DNA of 64,000 bases from NCBI RefSeq assembly GCF_900182615.1, contig NZ_FXTE01000006.1:1-64000 (forward strand), written 5' to 3'. The position numbers and the translations under genes were made by a program. The notes under the pieces were generated by a model. That model ran no database searches. It was not told the origin of the DNA and saw only the letters and a list, made by a program, of their open reading frames with translations. The DNA comes from Ruegeria faecimaris. Its GTDB lineage: Bacteria; Pseudomonadota; Alphaproteobacteria; Rhodobacterales; Rhodobacteraceae. This document shows, piece by piece, positions 7,775 through 16,562 of this stretch (positions within the stretch are counted from its first letter, which is position 1; every line of letters starts with the position of its first letter).

Positions 7775-9214
7775 TCAGTACAGCCTCAGATACTCTTGCA
7801 CTTCCCAATCAGTGACCGATTGGTGATAGCGCTCCCATTCGTCGTTCTTGTACTCGAGATAGGAGCTGCGCATCACGCGCCCCATCACATGTTCGGCCAT
7901 CTCGTCATGACGCAGAGCCTCAATAGCGTTGAACAAAGTTCGCGGAAGCCTACGTATACCGAGCTCGGCAAGCTCGGATTCAGTCTTTGAGTACAAATCA
8001 AAATCTGTTGGTTTGCCCGGATCGATCTTGTTTTTGATGCCTTTTATTCCGCAGCTCAAGTGCATCGCCATCGCGAGATAGACATTCATTGTCATGTCAC
8101 AGGCGCGATTTTCGATGCAGTGGCGGCTTTGCGGAAGGCGGAACTGGGCGGATCGGTTGTTGAAGCCGTAGGTGATATTTGTCGGGGCCCATGTGACCGT
8201 GCCGCCTTCAAAGCCGCCAACACGTGGCACCAGACCGTTATAGGAATTCACCGTCGGACAGGTGATCGCGGTGATTGCTTCTGCATGCTGCATCAGTCCG
8301 CCAACTGCCCAGCGGCTTTCGTCACTCCAATCGCCATCCGGCGTTTCGAAAATGTTCTCGCCCGGACGGCTTTCATGCTGCATCGACATGTTGATATGCG
8401 CGCCAGACCGCCAATCGCCCACTGTCGGTTTCGGCATGAAAGTGATGAACATCCCGTGCTTTTTTGCGACTTCTTTCAGGGTGATGCGCAGGAATGCCAG
8501 CCGATCAGACATTTCCAGCATGTTGGTGTAGTGGAAATCCAGCTCGAACTGCGAATACGCACCCTCGGCCACCACGTCATGCAGGTTCCAACCCAGACCC
8601 TCGATGATGTCGATCATGTCTTTCAGAAACGCCATCGAGTCGATCGAGTATTCAACGTCATAGCCAAACGCCTGACGGCGGGGCCGAAGGCCGCTTGCAG
8701 GGTCATCGTCAAACGCCTTCACCGGCTGACCGGCGTCGTCGTATTTCATCACAATGAATTCGGGCTCGACCCCAGCATAACCTGTGTACCCTTCCTGCGC
8801 AGCCTCGTGCATGGCACGTTTCAGGGCCTGACGCGGGCAGACATTATAGGGCGCATCTTCCCAGTAGAGGTCCGAGAAAATAATCGCCATCGATGTGTCC
8901 CACGGACAGACGTAGACGGCATCGAGATCCGGAACCACTACCTGATCGCTGTCGGCGGGGCTTAGCTCGGGCACGTACGAAATCGAATGCACCGCGAATT
9001 GTGGCCCTTTCCCAAGGCATAGCGGTTCAAAATCACTCATCGGTACGGGTTTGGTTTTTGGAATACCGTGCAGGTCAATCCAGGCGGCCATCACGTATTT
9101 GACGCCAGCCTCCTCCAGACGTTGCCGTACCTCTGCGATACGCGGGCGGTTACGCTCGACAGCGTCATGGAAAGTCTCGTAGTAGATGCGGGTGCTGGCA
9201 TTGTCCTTGGGCAT
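7775..9214 (-). CDS. Glutamine-synthetase-family ligase (GlnT/GMAS-like)
   Basis: 479 residues from the ATG at 9214, preceded by GGGAGG; an ATG at 9229 overlaps that ribosome site. The glutamine-synthetase core motifs are present: EPEF, EGAYSQFELDF, GAHINMSM, NSYNGLVPR and NRSAQFRLP, which hold metal, ATP and glutamate. Length and sequence fit the GlnT/type III-like branch, whose members include gamma-glutamylmethylamide synthetase and other gamma-glutamyl-amide ligases. Lying between a cupin and a hydrolase and near a Rieske oxygenase, it more likely glutamylates an amine during catabolism than makes glutamine. The substrate is not known. Confidence 0.85.
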   Translation of the reverse strand: MPKDNASTRIYYETFHDAVERNRPRIAEVRQRLEEAGVKYVMAAWIDLHGIPKTKPVPMSDFEPLCLGKGPQFAVHSISYVPELSPADSDQVVVPDLDAVYVCPWDTSMAIIFSDLYWEDAPYNVCPRQALKRAMHEAAQEGYTGYAGVEPEFIVMKYDDAGQPVKAFDDDPASGLRPRRQAFGYDVEYSIDSMAFLKDMIDIIEGLGWNLHDVVAEGAYSQFELDFHYTNMLEMSDRLAFLRITLKEVAKKHGMFITFMPKPTVGDWRSGAHINMSMQHESRPGENIFETPDGDWSDESRWAVGGLMQHAEAITAITCPTVNSYNGLVPRVGGFEGGTVTWAPTNITYGFNNRSAQFRLPQSRHCIENRACDMTMNVYLAMAMHLSCGIKGIKNKIDPGKPTDFDLYSKTESELAELGIRRLPRTLFNAIEALRHDEMAEHVMGRVMRSSYLEYKNDEWERYHQSVTDWEVQEYLRLY

Positions 9215-9317
9215 TCGGCGTCCTCCCATCGAATGGCAATCAGATTTGGTTCACCGAAGGTGATCCCTCAGTGTTGGTGCTGGTTTCGGTTGTTCTGTCG
9301 CTCAGCGGTTAAGATGT

Positions 9318-9716
9318 TCAGCCAGGGACAAAATCGTCAGGGTCGATGCCCGGAACCTGCGTGATCCCGGCAAGCTGTTTCCAGTTGTGAGGGTAGGCGG
9401 CATAGAAGATCACGCATTTGCCATCCGACTCATAGGAAATGTGGTTGTCCTTGGGGACAAACAGCACGTCACCGCGATTGCAAACATAGCTTTCGCCATC
9501 GCAAACCAACCGGAAAGTACCTTCAAGGCAATAAATGATCTCGTCGCAGGTCAGATCCCACGGCACCTTGATGTTGTTCAGGACGTTGATGCCACCGCAC
9601 ATGGACTTGCTGAATTCGCTGGTCACCATTGGTTTGATGTAAGTGTCGCTGTTCCCCATCGAGTCGTAGCGATTTTGAACCAGATCGAATTTGAAAAGTT
9701 GAGGTGTGTCACCCAT
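9318..9716 (-). CDS. Cupin-domain protein, EutQ-like
   Basis: 132 residues. A single cupin barrel is visible as DEIIYCLEGTFRLVCDGES followed by NRGDVLFVPKDNHISY. The usual HxH of cupin motif 1 is replaced (no His near DEIIYC), as in EutQ-type proteins, so ordinary metal-dependent dioxygenase chemistry is unlikely. It begins 4 bp after the GloA-like stop codon and is surely cotranscribed. It may bind or isomerise a pathway intermediate. The role is inferred only from context. Confidence 0.75.
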   Translation of the reverse strand: MGDTPQLFKFDLVQNRYDSMGNSDTYIKPMVTSEFSKSMCGGINVLNNIKVPWDLTCDEIIYCLEGTFRLVCDGESYVCNRGDVLFVPKDNHISYESDGKCVIFYAAYPHNWKQLAGITQVPGIDPDDFVPG

Positions 9717-9720
9717 TTGG

Positions 9721-10155
9721 TCAGCCTTCCTGTGCCAGGTGTTTCAGTATGGATTCGTTCAATTCGACCTTGTAACCGTCAGGGTCCTCGCAAAAGGCGA
9801 TGACCCTTGTGCCGTTTTTCATTGGCCCCGGTGGGCGGGTGATGTTTACCCCGGCCGCAGCCAGCTGTTCGCACGCGGCATAAACATCTGGCGTTTCGAT
9901 GCAGATGTGACCCCAACCGTCGCCTTTGTCATAAGGCGTGCCCTGATCCCAATTGGCGGTCAGCTCCAGCGTGGGAAACTCGGCCTCGGGCCCATAGCCG
10001 ATAAAGGTATTGGTGAATTTGCCTTCGGGGTAGTCCGTGCGCCGCTGCACTTCCATACCCAGAATTCCGCAATAGAAATCCAGTGACTTCTCCATGTCGG
10101 TGACCCGCATCATCGTATGGGCCAGACGAAACCCTTTGGATATGGACTTGTTCAT
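9721..10155 (-). CDS. Glyoxalase I-like VOC protein
   Basis: 144 residues, closely following the lactoylglutathione lyase plan: LAHTMMRVTDMEKSLDFYCGILGM, then TLELTANWD, GWGHICIETPD and FCEDPDGYKVEL. The four metal ligands expected from E. coli GloA are all present (H13, E64, H83, E131). GloA isomerises the hemithioacetal of glutathione and a 2-oxoaldehyde. Its place inside a catabolic operon suggests the pathway makes a 2-oxoaldehyde, or that the enzyme has been recruited for a related isomerisation. Confidence 0.83.
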   Translation of the reverse strand: MNKSISKGFRLAHTMMRVTDMEKSLDFYCGILGMEVQRRTDYPEGKFTNTFIGYGPEAEFPTLELTANWDQGTPYDKGDGWGHICIETPDVYAACEQLAAAGVNITRPPGPMKNGTRVIAFCEDPDGYKVELNESILKHLAQEG

Positions 10156-10174
10156 CGATATTGTTCCTTCTTGC

Positions 10175-11266
10175 TTAAGTACCGGCCACGTCGCGCTCGA
10201 TCAGATCCTGAAAGGCGCGGACGCTGTCCTCCCAAGCGGGCGACAACAGGCCCCCATCCTCGGCGACCGGGGATTTGCGGCCCTCAAACATGCGTTCAAC
10301 CATCTCGTGATCTTCCTTGTGGACATCCCACCAAAGGTTTCTGAGGGCTTGTACTTCCTCGGCGCTCAGTTCCTGGCCTTCTGTCGTGTAAAGTGCTCGG
10401 TACTGGCGCATCTTTCCGGGACCAATGGGCACGTTCAGATAGACGCCCAGCTGATCCGGAAAATAGCGGCCCAGAATGAAATTGGGGTACAGGGTCAGAT
10501 AGCGAGAGCTGACACCCAGACTGCCGGATGTGCCCAACTCTTCGTTCAGATCCACCGCGCTGCCGATGCAGGTGCCATCGGTGATAGTATAGTGGTTTTC
10601 CAATGGTTGATCAGTGGTTGAGGCATGGACAAACTGAACGTGGTAGGGCTCGATAAAGTTCTCCATGATCAGCTTCCAGTTGGTGCTAATCTCACCAAAG
10701 TCGAGCAGGCCAATTGGTTCCACTCTGGTGAAATCCATCCCCTCCAGCCGGCTGATCAAAGGCGCGGCATAGTCTTCGAAATCAGGCGCGTTCCCATCCA
10801 GATTGACGAAGATCCAGTCATGCCAGACATGGGTGCGTACAGGCTTGAGGCGATGATTTTTGATGTCAAAGCCGTCGAACTCCTGCTTGCCGGTTCCGGC
10901 AAAATGAGGTGCAGCCCGCAGGCGGCCATCCAGGTCATAGGCCCAGGCATGGTAGGGGCAGCGGATCAACTTGCCGACATTCTTAGGCTTGTCGACCAAT
11001 GTCATGCACCGGTGCAGGCAAACATTGTGAAACACCTGGATGTCGCCGTCACGACCGCGCACCGCCAGCAGTGGTAAGTCTGCGCAGGTAACCGGATGAG
11101 CATCTCCGGGGTTAGCCATCTGATGGGCAAACCCGATGAACACCCAGTTCTTGGCTAGGACAGTCTGGCATTCCCGCTGCCAGAACTCTTCGCTGCGATA
11201 CGCCCCGGCGGTCAGCCCGTGCTGAGGCCCTCCAATGGCCTGAGTTCTATCCTCGGCAATTGTCAT
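10175..11266 (-). CDS. Rieske non-heme iron oxygenase, alpha subunit
   Basis: 363 residues from the ATG at 11266, behind a strong GGGAGGAC site. The Rieske [2Fe-2S] ligands are C83, H85, C103 and H106 (CLHRC...CPYHAW). The catalytic domain has NWKLIMENFIEPYHVQFVH, giving the two-His iron facial triad. Family members hydroxylate or N-demethylate aromatics, choline, carnitine or betaines. No reductase or ferredoxin gene is adjacent, so electrons must come from elsewhere. It is the promoter-proximal gene of the five-gene set. Confidence 0.88.
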   Translation of the reverse strand: MTIAEDRTQAIGGPQHGLTAGAYRSEEFWQRECQTVLAKNWVFIGFAHQMANPGDAHPVTCADLPLLAVRGRDGDIQVFHNVCLHRCMTLVDKPKNVGKLIRCPYHAWAYDLDGRLRAAPHFAGTGKQEFDGFDIKNHRLKPVRTHVWHDWIFVNLDGNAPDFEDYAAPLISRLEGMDFTRVEPIGLLDFGEISTNWKLIMENFIEPYHVQFVHASTTDQPLENHYTITDGTCIGSAVDLNEELGTSGSLGVSSRYLTLYPNFILGRYFPDQLGVYLNVPIGPGKMRQYRALYTTEGQELSAEEVQALRNLWWDVHKEDHEMVERMFEGRKSPVAEDGGLLSPAWEDSVRAFQDLIERDVAGT

Positions 11267-11270
11267 TTGT

Positions 11271-11700
11271 CCTCCCTTCGACACTGCCACCTGTACCCGT
11301 CGGTCCAACGACAGGCGCATGGTTTTACCGTTTCTCGCGGTCTTCCTACTTGCGGACTCTGTCCCGCCGCGCCGGGAATTGAAGTTTCGACTGCGAATAT
11401 CGCATTAGCCGCCTAACATTCTTTCGATTTTCGCGAATATTTTGGGATCTTGGGGCACGAATCAGAAATAATCTGGTCAAAAAACGGCATGGAAGTACGA
11501 ATTTCGAATAATCAGGTCGTGTGGATTGCGAGAGCCGCAATTTCAGCGGGATTTTACAGAAAATTTGGCAATAGGCCCGCGTCACGGTCCTTGGAAGCTG
11601 CGGTGTCGAGGGCAAAAGATGTCGTTTTCTGCACTTCCTGCCACAGAATTCTTAGGAGAGAATTGCGAATTTCGATGTCCTCACCTAGTCTCAGCTACGA
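11271..11700. promoter_or_regulatory. AT-rich divergent control region with repeated CGAA/TTCG sites
   Basis: Between the Rieske and AsnC genes. It holds two exact CGAATTTCG inverted repeats (11498-11506 and 11666-11674), a TGCGAATATCGCA near-palindrome (11392-11404), TTCGCGAA (11430-11437), and a direct repeat AATAATCTGGTC / AATAATCAGGTC at 11467 and 11507, 40 bp apart. Multiple phased sites fit binding by an Lrp/AsnC octamer. No gene is seen in this 430-bp stretch. Confidence 0.5.
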
Positions 11701-12237
11701 ATGCAGCAATCGAGCATCGGGTATATGGCAGTCAAAAAGCAATCAAACGTGCGCGCCTCCGCACAGAGCATTAGGTCCCCAAAGGATGACTTGAACCAGC
11801 AGATCATCCGGCTATTGCAGCAAGATGGTCGGATGGCTTTTTCGGAAATTGCACAGCAGTTGAATGTGTCCGAAGGAACCATCCGCAACAGGGTGAGCGG
11901 TCTGCGAGACAACAACATGTTGCGGATCGTTGCGATGTCGGATCCGGTGGCCACAGAATACACAACCGACGCGATGATCGGGTTGAATGTGGCCGCTGGC
12001 GTGACCCCACGCCAGGTGGCGAAGCGCCTTGAAAAGAACCCAAGGGTTGTTTTCATCCTGTGGGTCGCGGGACGTTACGACCTGATCATTGAACTGGTCA
12101 GTGACGACGGTGACGCATTGAAGGAATTTCTAGAGCATGAAATCCATGCGAGTGACGATATCGCCAATGCCGACGTTATGCCGGGGCTGAAGAATTTCAA
12201 GAATCAGTTTCTGCTAAAGCAGGATGTGAAGGAGTGA
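11701..12237 (+). CDS. Lrp/AsnC-family transcriptional regulator
   Basis: 178 residues (or 170 from a second ATG at 11725; neither start has a strong ribosome site). The helix-turn-helix is LNQQIIRLLQQDGRMAFSEIAQQLNVSEGTIRNRVSGL (about 32-70). A RAM/AsnC ligand domain follows (about 90-165), with VFILWVAGRYDLIIEL. Such proteins sense amino acids or related small molecules. It faces the Rieske operon across a 430-bp region full of symmetric sites, so it is the likely pathway regulator. Confidence 0.88.
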   Translation: MQQSSIGYMAVKKQSNVRASAQSIRSPKDDLNQQIIRLLQQDGRMAFSEIAQQLNVSEGTIRNRVSGLRDNNMLRIVAMSDPVATEYTTDAMIGLNVAAGVTPRQVAKRLEKNPRVVFILWVAGRYDLIIELVSDDGDALKEFLEHEIHASDDIANADVMPGLKNFKNQFLLKQDVKE

Positions 12238-12433
12238 AGAGGAAGAAGCCGATCGCTGACGTTTCTAATGCGAAAGGGTTTCAACAGGGTTTTTGGGGAG
12301 ATGTTCAGCGCCGATCTTAATGCCGACCCCGACAGCCATCCGTCTTCCGAACTGCGCGAACGATGTTGTCTAATATTTCGCTTTGAATGTCAGATCCTGC
12401 AGCGAGTTACCGCTTGGGCTTCGGGCGGACGGT

Positions 12434-13623
12434 TCAGAAATCATCATGGATGCTTTCTTCCTCGCCGGTTACATAACGAGCCCATTCGTTCATGATTAGT
12501 CGACGTTGCTCCAGATAATCCGTCCTGCGATACGCCCTTTCGACCTGACTTCCTGCAACATGGCCAAGGCTGGTTTCTGCGACTTCCCTTGGTGCATTGG
12601 TTCGGTCCGCCACCGAATCCCGAAAGCTGGATCTGAACCCATGAGGCCTATATGGCAAACCTGCCTTGCGCATATGTTGCCCCATCGTCATATCCGAAAT
12701 CACTCCTTTGCGAAGGCCGGGTAAGAGAAAACCATCACGGTAGAAGGGTTTGGTGAGGTCAACCCGCGCTGGGCTTCGCCGGACAAAGGCACGCGAAAAT
12801 CCGCCGTTTGGCCTAACCGGCCCTTCATCTGATGCGCAGGGATTGTCCAAATGTCATCTTCAATTTGATCGTATCTCATAAAGCGGAGCGGACCTGAGCG
12901 GACTGCCGTCAGGATCAGCATCCGCAGGGCCAGATTGGTTGTCGTGGGCACTTCTAGGGCTCTGTAGAATTCTGGAACGTCAATCCACGGCATAGCAGCA
13001 TGTGTTGTGGCGTATGCCTAGATTTACCAAGAAGCGCTTTGGCTTTCTCGGTAGCCTACAAATCTACGTCCAAGCCTAGCGCCGCAGCGTGCCTTAGAGC
13101 GATGCTGAGGCGATTAATGGCTTTCCGGGCAGTTCCCCCCCCCCTTTGGAGTGCCAAATGGGCCTCAGAGCGTCCCTTATGTCGATCTGATCGATATCTG
13201 AGACGGGGATCTACCCAGTTTGGGTAAGACATGTAATTCTAAAGGAGAAAACCAGCGCCCAGCTTTACCGTCGCCTTTGAGTTCGGCCTTCCGACTTTCG
13301 AACGCGTCCAATGCGACATCCGCCAAACAATGTAAATTGCGTTCAGCCTCACGCCGTTGTTTTTCGCGTTCTTTGATTGGATCAAGACCCTTCCGGGCAA
13401 AGGCGCGCCACTGTTCCGCGTGTTCTCTTGCTTCTTTGAGCGATACATCTGCAATGTACCCAAGGCCCATTTCACGCCTGCAACCGTGTACCGTGATCCT
13501 GAGGAACCATTGCCCGCCGCCATCTTGGCGCTTGTGTAACCACAATCCGGCACCATCGTTGTGCTTACCGGGGCCTGCTGCCTTCACCGCTGCGGCCGAA
13601 AGTTTATGGATAGGCCGCGCCAT
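12434..13623 (-). pseudogene. Tyrosine recombinase (P4-type integrase) pseudogene
   Basis: Fragments of one DUF4102/P4-type integrase lie in order on the minus strand. The N-terminal piece (MARPIHKLSAAAVKAAG) starts at 13623. The frame shifts near 13200, a second time at a G10 run (13135-13144), and a TAG stop falls in DVDL*ATEKAKALL near 13065. The core resumes at 12993 (MPWIDVPEF, TAVRSG with the first catalytic Arg). A third shift near 12750 leads to HGFRSSFRD, SLGHVAG and the nucleophile in AYRRTDYLEQR. All catalytic residues survive but the gene cannot be translated whole. It marks the right edge of the accessory block. Confidence 0.88.
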
Positions 13624-13911
13624 CCGTCCACCCTTCTATCCGCCTTATTGTCTGCGGTATCCTGCTATATCCTGACACATAACGGAATAGCTAAAGTCTT
13701 AGGGTGTTGGTTTTTATAAGAAAGTGGAATGTCGTGGGGTATGGTGGTGCAAGGTCTAAATGCCGTGTGGGGGCACCAAACTCCAAACATCTCCCTACTT
13801 TTCAAGCGATTGCACTCGTGCGCTTTTCCGTTTCTTGCCTGCGCCTAAGCGCTACAATATGTTTAAATCGCGCGCTGAATTCCAGCGTCCAGACAAGATC
13901 GAACCGGGACC
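13624..13911. other. 288-bp gap upstream of dead integrase
   Basis: An attachment site would be expected near here, beside the integrase and before the core mutT-argJ genes. I find no tRNA, tmRNA or obvious repeat, so the integration target is unknown. No gene seen. Confidence 0.4.
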
Positions 13912-14310
13912 CTAAAGCCAATCCCGCAAAATCGGGATCAACGGCACATCTGCCGCAGGCATCGGGTAACTGCGCAGATCATTCGCACGCACCCATTTCA
14001 GCGCCTGTCCTTCCTTCGATTGTGGAATGCCTTCCCATTTGCGGCAGGCAAACAGCGGCATCAGCAGGTGAAAATCATCATAGCTGTGGCTGGCGAAGGT
14101 CAGCGGCGCAAGGCAGGAGGACCATGTGTTGATGCCCAGTTCTTCGTACAGTTCGCGGATCAGGGCGACCTCGGGCGTTTCGCCGGGTTCGATCTTGCCG
14201 CCGGGAAACTCCCAAAGTCCAGCCATGGATTTGCCTTCGGGGCGCTGCGCCAGCAGCACCCGGCCCTCGATGTCTATCAGGGCGACCGCAGAAACCAGAA
14301 CTGTTTTCAC
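13912..14310 (-). CDS. mutT: 8-oxo-dGTP diphosphatase MutT
   Basis: 132 residues from the GTG at 14310, which overlaps the argJ stop (GTGA); the longer frame from 14364 lies inside argJ and was rejected. The Nudix box GGKIEPGETPEVALIRELYEELG is complete, with the Mg-binding REXXEE glutamates. MutT hydrolyses 8-oxo-dGTP and so prevents A-to-C transversions. The 4-bp overlap implies translational coupling to argJ, an arrangement I believe is common in the group. Confidence 0.9.
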   Translation of the reverse strand: MKTVLVSAVALIDIEGRVLLAQRPEGKSMAGLWEFPGGKIEPGETPEVALIRELYEELGINTWSSCLAPLTFASHSYDDFHLLMPLFACRKWEGIPQSKEGQALKWVRANDLRSYPMPAADVPLIPILRDWL

Positions 14311-15533
14311 GACCGGTAATCCGCGTTGATCTCGATATAGCCATGGGTCAGGTCGCAGGTCCAAACGGTGGATTTACCCGCGCCCAGCCCCAGATCGACG
14401 CCGATTACAAGGTCCTGAGCTTTCATGTATTCGGCGGCGTCTTCCTCGCGGTAATCGGGACTGACCCAGCCTTTTTCGGCCACAAGGATGTCTCCGAAAG
14501 AAATGCTCAGCAGGTCACGGTCGGCAGCTGCACCCGATTTTCCGATGGCCATGACGACGCGGCCCCAATTCGGGTCTTCGCCCGCAATGGCGGTTTTTAT
14601 CAGTGGTGAATTGGCAATCGCCAATCCATGCACCTTGGCGTCGGCATCGGTGACAGCCCCGGTCACACGAATTTCTACGAATTTCGTGGCGCCCTCGCCA
14701 TCGCGTACCACTTGTTGGGCAAGGTCCAGCATCACGGTTTCCAAAGCCTCAGCAAAGGCGGCATTGTCTGTCGCATCCACCCCCGAAGCCCCAGTAGCAC
14801 ACAGCAGCAGGCTGTCCGACGTCGAAGTGTCGCTGTCGACGGTGATGCAGTTGAAAGTGCGGTCGGTTTGCGCACCCAGCATCTGCTGCAACGCGGATTG
14901 CTCGACCTGGGCGTCGGTGAAGATATAAACCAGCATCGTCGCCATATCAGGCGCGATCATGCCAGAACCCTTGGAAATCCCCGCAATAGAGACCGTTTTC
15001 CCATCAATCTCGACCTGCGCCGAGGCTCCTTTCGGAAAGGTATCCGTGGTCATGATGGCCCGCGCTGCATCTTCGATTGCGTGGCGACTGAGGCCGGATT
15101 TCAGGGCCTCAAGCTGCGCCACGATGCGGTCATGCGGCAAGGGTTCACCGATCACACCAGTTGACGAGGTAAAAACCCGTTCGACCGGTACGCCTGTGGT
15201 CTTGGACACTGCTTGCGTCACCTCGGCGACCGAGCTTTGGCCATAATGCCCGGTAAATGCATTGGCATTGCCCGAATTCACAAGGATCGCCGCCGGCCCG
15301 TCACTTGGCCCGCCGATCTTGTCCTGACAATCCAGCACGGGTGCCGCGCGTGTAGCCGAGCGGGTAAAGACCCCAGCCACTGAAGTGCCTGGATCAAGGA
15401 CCGCCAGCATCACATCAGTGCGGCCTTGATAGCGTACGCCGGCTTCGACGGTCGCAAAGCGCGCACCGTCAATCGCGGGCAATTCGGGAAACGCCGCCGG
15501 GGCCAGCGGAGAGACTTTGGTGATCGAGGCCAC
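14307..15533 (-). CDS. argJ: Bifunctional ornithine acetyltransferase / N-acetylglutamate synthase
   Basis: 408 residues, the usual ArgJ length. ArgJ moves the acetyl group from N-acetylornithine to glutamate and can also make N-acetylglutamate from acetyl-CoA, closing the cyclic arginine pathway. The self-cleavage site at the conserved Ala-Thr pair (GMIAPDMATMLVYIFTDA) is visible; the Thr becomes the nucleophile. It follows the peptidylprolyl isomerase gene by 4 bp and overlaps mutT. argG lies at 57 kb in this window. Confidence 0.95.
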   Translation of the reverse strand: MASITKVSPLAPAAFPELPAIDGARFATVEAGVRYQGRTDVMLAVLDPGTSVAGVFTRSATRAAPVLDCQDKIGGPSDGPAAILVNSGNANAFTGHYGQSSVAEVTQAVSKTTGVPVERVFTSSTGVIGEPLPHDRIVAQLEALKSGLSRHAIEDAARAIMTTDTFPKGASAQVEIDGKTVSIAGISKGSGMIAPDMATMLVYIFTDAQVEQSALQQMLGAQTDRTFNCITVDSDTSTSDSLLLCATGASGVDATDNAAFAEALETVMLDLAQQVVRDGEGATKFVEIRVTGAVTDADAKVHGLAIANSPLIKTAIAGEDPNWGRVVMAIGKSGAAADRDLLSISFGDILVAEKGWVSPDYREEDAAEYMKAQDLVIGVDLGLGAGKSTVWTCDLTHGYIEINADYRS

Positions 15534-15537
15534 GGGG

Positions 15538-16386
15538 TTACTCCTGAATCAGGTCCAACTGACGCACGATGCCCGGGGTCACATCTTCGAGCGCAGGACG
15601 TTCGATCTGTGCAGCCTGGGTCAATTCGCCGATACGGGCCTGAATAGCTTCACTTTGCAGATCCTGTGCCAGCTCGTCGCGTACCGCATCAAGTGCGGGC
15701 GCTTCGGATTTGCGCTTGTCATTCAGAATGATCACGTGCCAGCCAAACTGTGTCTGCACCGGGTCCGACACCTGATCCTTCTCAAGCGCGACAACGGCGG
15801 TTTCAAACTCGGGAACCATCTGCCCCTTGCCGAACCAACCCAGCACCCCGCCATTCGGGCCGGAAGGACCGGTTGATTTTTCTTTGGCCAGCTCGGCAAA
15901 GTCGGCGCCATCATCCAACTGAGCCTTAAGGTCTTTGGCCTCATCCTCGGTCTCGACCAGAATATGGCTGGCATTAAACTCATCTTCGCCTTCAAACTCG
16001 GCAAAGCGCGCATCATAGGCGGTCTGAATGGTTTCTGCCGTTACAACTTCGTCGATCAGGGCATTTACGGTCTGAACCGCCAGCAACGACCGCGTCTCGT
16101 TCTCGATGGCCAAGGCGTTCAGATTGCTCAGCCCTTCTTGCTCCTGGCCCAGCAACTGCTGCTGAATCAGTTGCTCGATGATGAAATCATACAGAACATC
16201 ATCTTCGACCTGCTGGTAGTTGGGGGGCAGTGTCGCAACTGTTGCGATCACATGCGCCAGAGTGATTTCTTCACCGTTTACGCGGGCGACCACCGTGCTG
16301 GCATCGGGCTTGGTTTCGGCGGCCAATGGCAGCGCCATCACCGTTGCAAGGGCCAGCGATGGCAGAAAAGTGAGGCCTTTGGGCAT
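15538..16386 (-). CDS. Periplasmic parvulin-type peptidylprolyl isomerase (PpiC/SurA-like)
   Basis: 282 residues. A signal peptide (about 1-22) ends in PLAAETK. A helical chaperone segment follows to about 130. The rotamase domain (about 138-230) contains ASHILVETEDEAKDL, FAELAKEKSTGPSGPNGGVLGWF and FGWHVIIL. Such proteins help fold outer-membrane proteins. The gene is divergent from secA across about 175 bp that includes a TTGACA hexamer at 16425, a possible -35 element for secA although no good -10 follows. Linkage to the Sec motor gene fits a role in export. Confidence 0.88.
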   Translation of the reverse strand: MPKGLTFLPSLALATVMALPLAAETKPDASTVVARVNGEEITLAHVIATVATLPPNYQQVEDDVLYDFIIEQLIQQQLLGQEQEGLSNLNALAIENETRSLLAVQTVNALIDEVVTAETIQTAYDARFAEFEGEDEFNASHILVETEDEAKDLKAQLDDGADFAELAKEKSTGPSGPNGGVLGWFGKGQMVPEFETAVVALEKDQVSDPVQTQFGWHVIILNDKRKSEAPALDAVRDELAQDLQSEAIQARIGELTQAAQIERPALEDVTPGIVRQLDLIQE

Positions 16387-16562
16387 GGAATCATCCTATT
16401 TCTTTGCCACGGCAGGGCGCAGCGTTGACACTCTGGAACCTGCCGCTTACATCGCTTTGAAGCCTTGGACAGGGCCGCCTTTCACCCCCCGTATCTATGG
16501 GTTGCGCGCAAGGTGGGCAAGCCTGTCAAAACCAAGACAAGAACAGATCCGCTGGAGTGAAC

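Noticed and set aside
13624..13911. tRNA or tmRNA as integration target (a GGGGGCACCA stretch near 13770)
   Set aside because: No T-loop, anticodon arm or acceptor pairing could be assembled around it.
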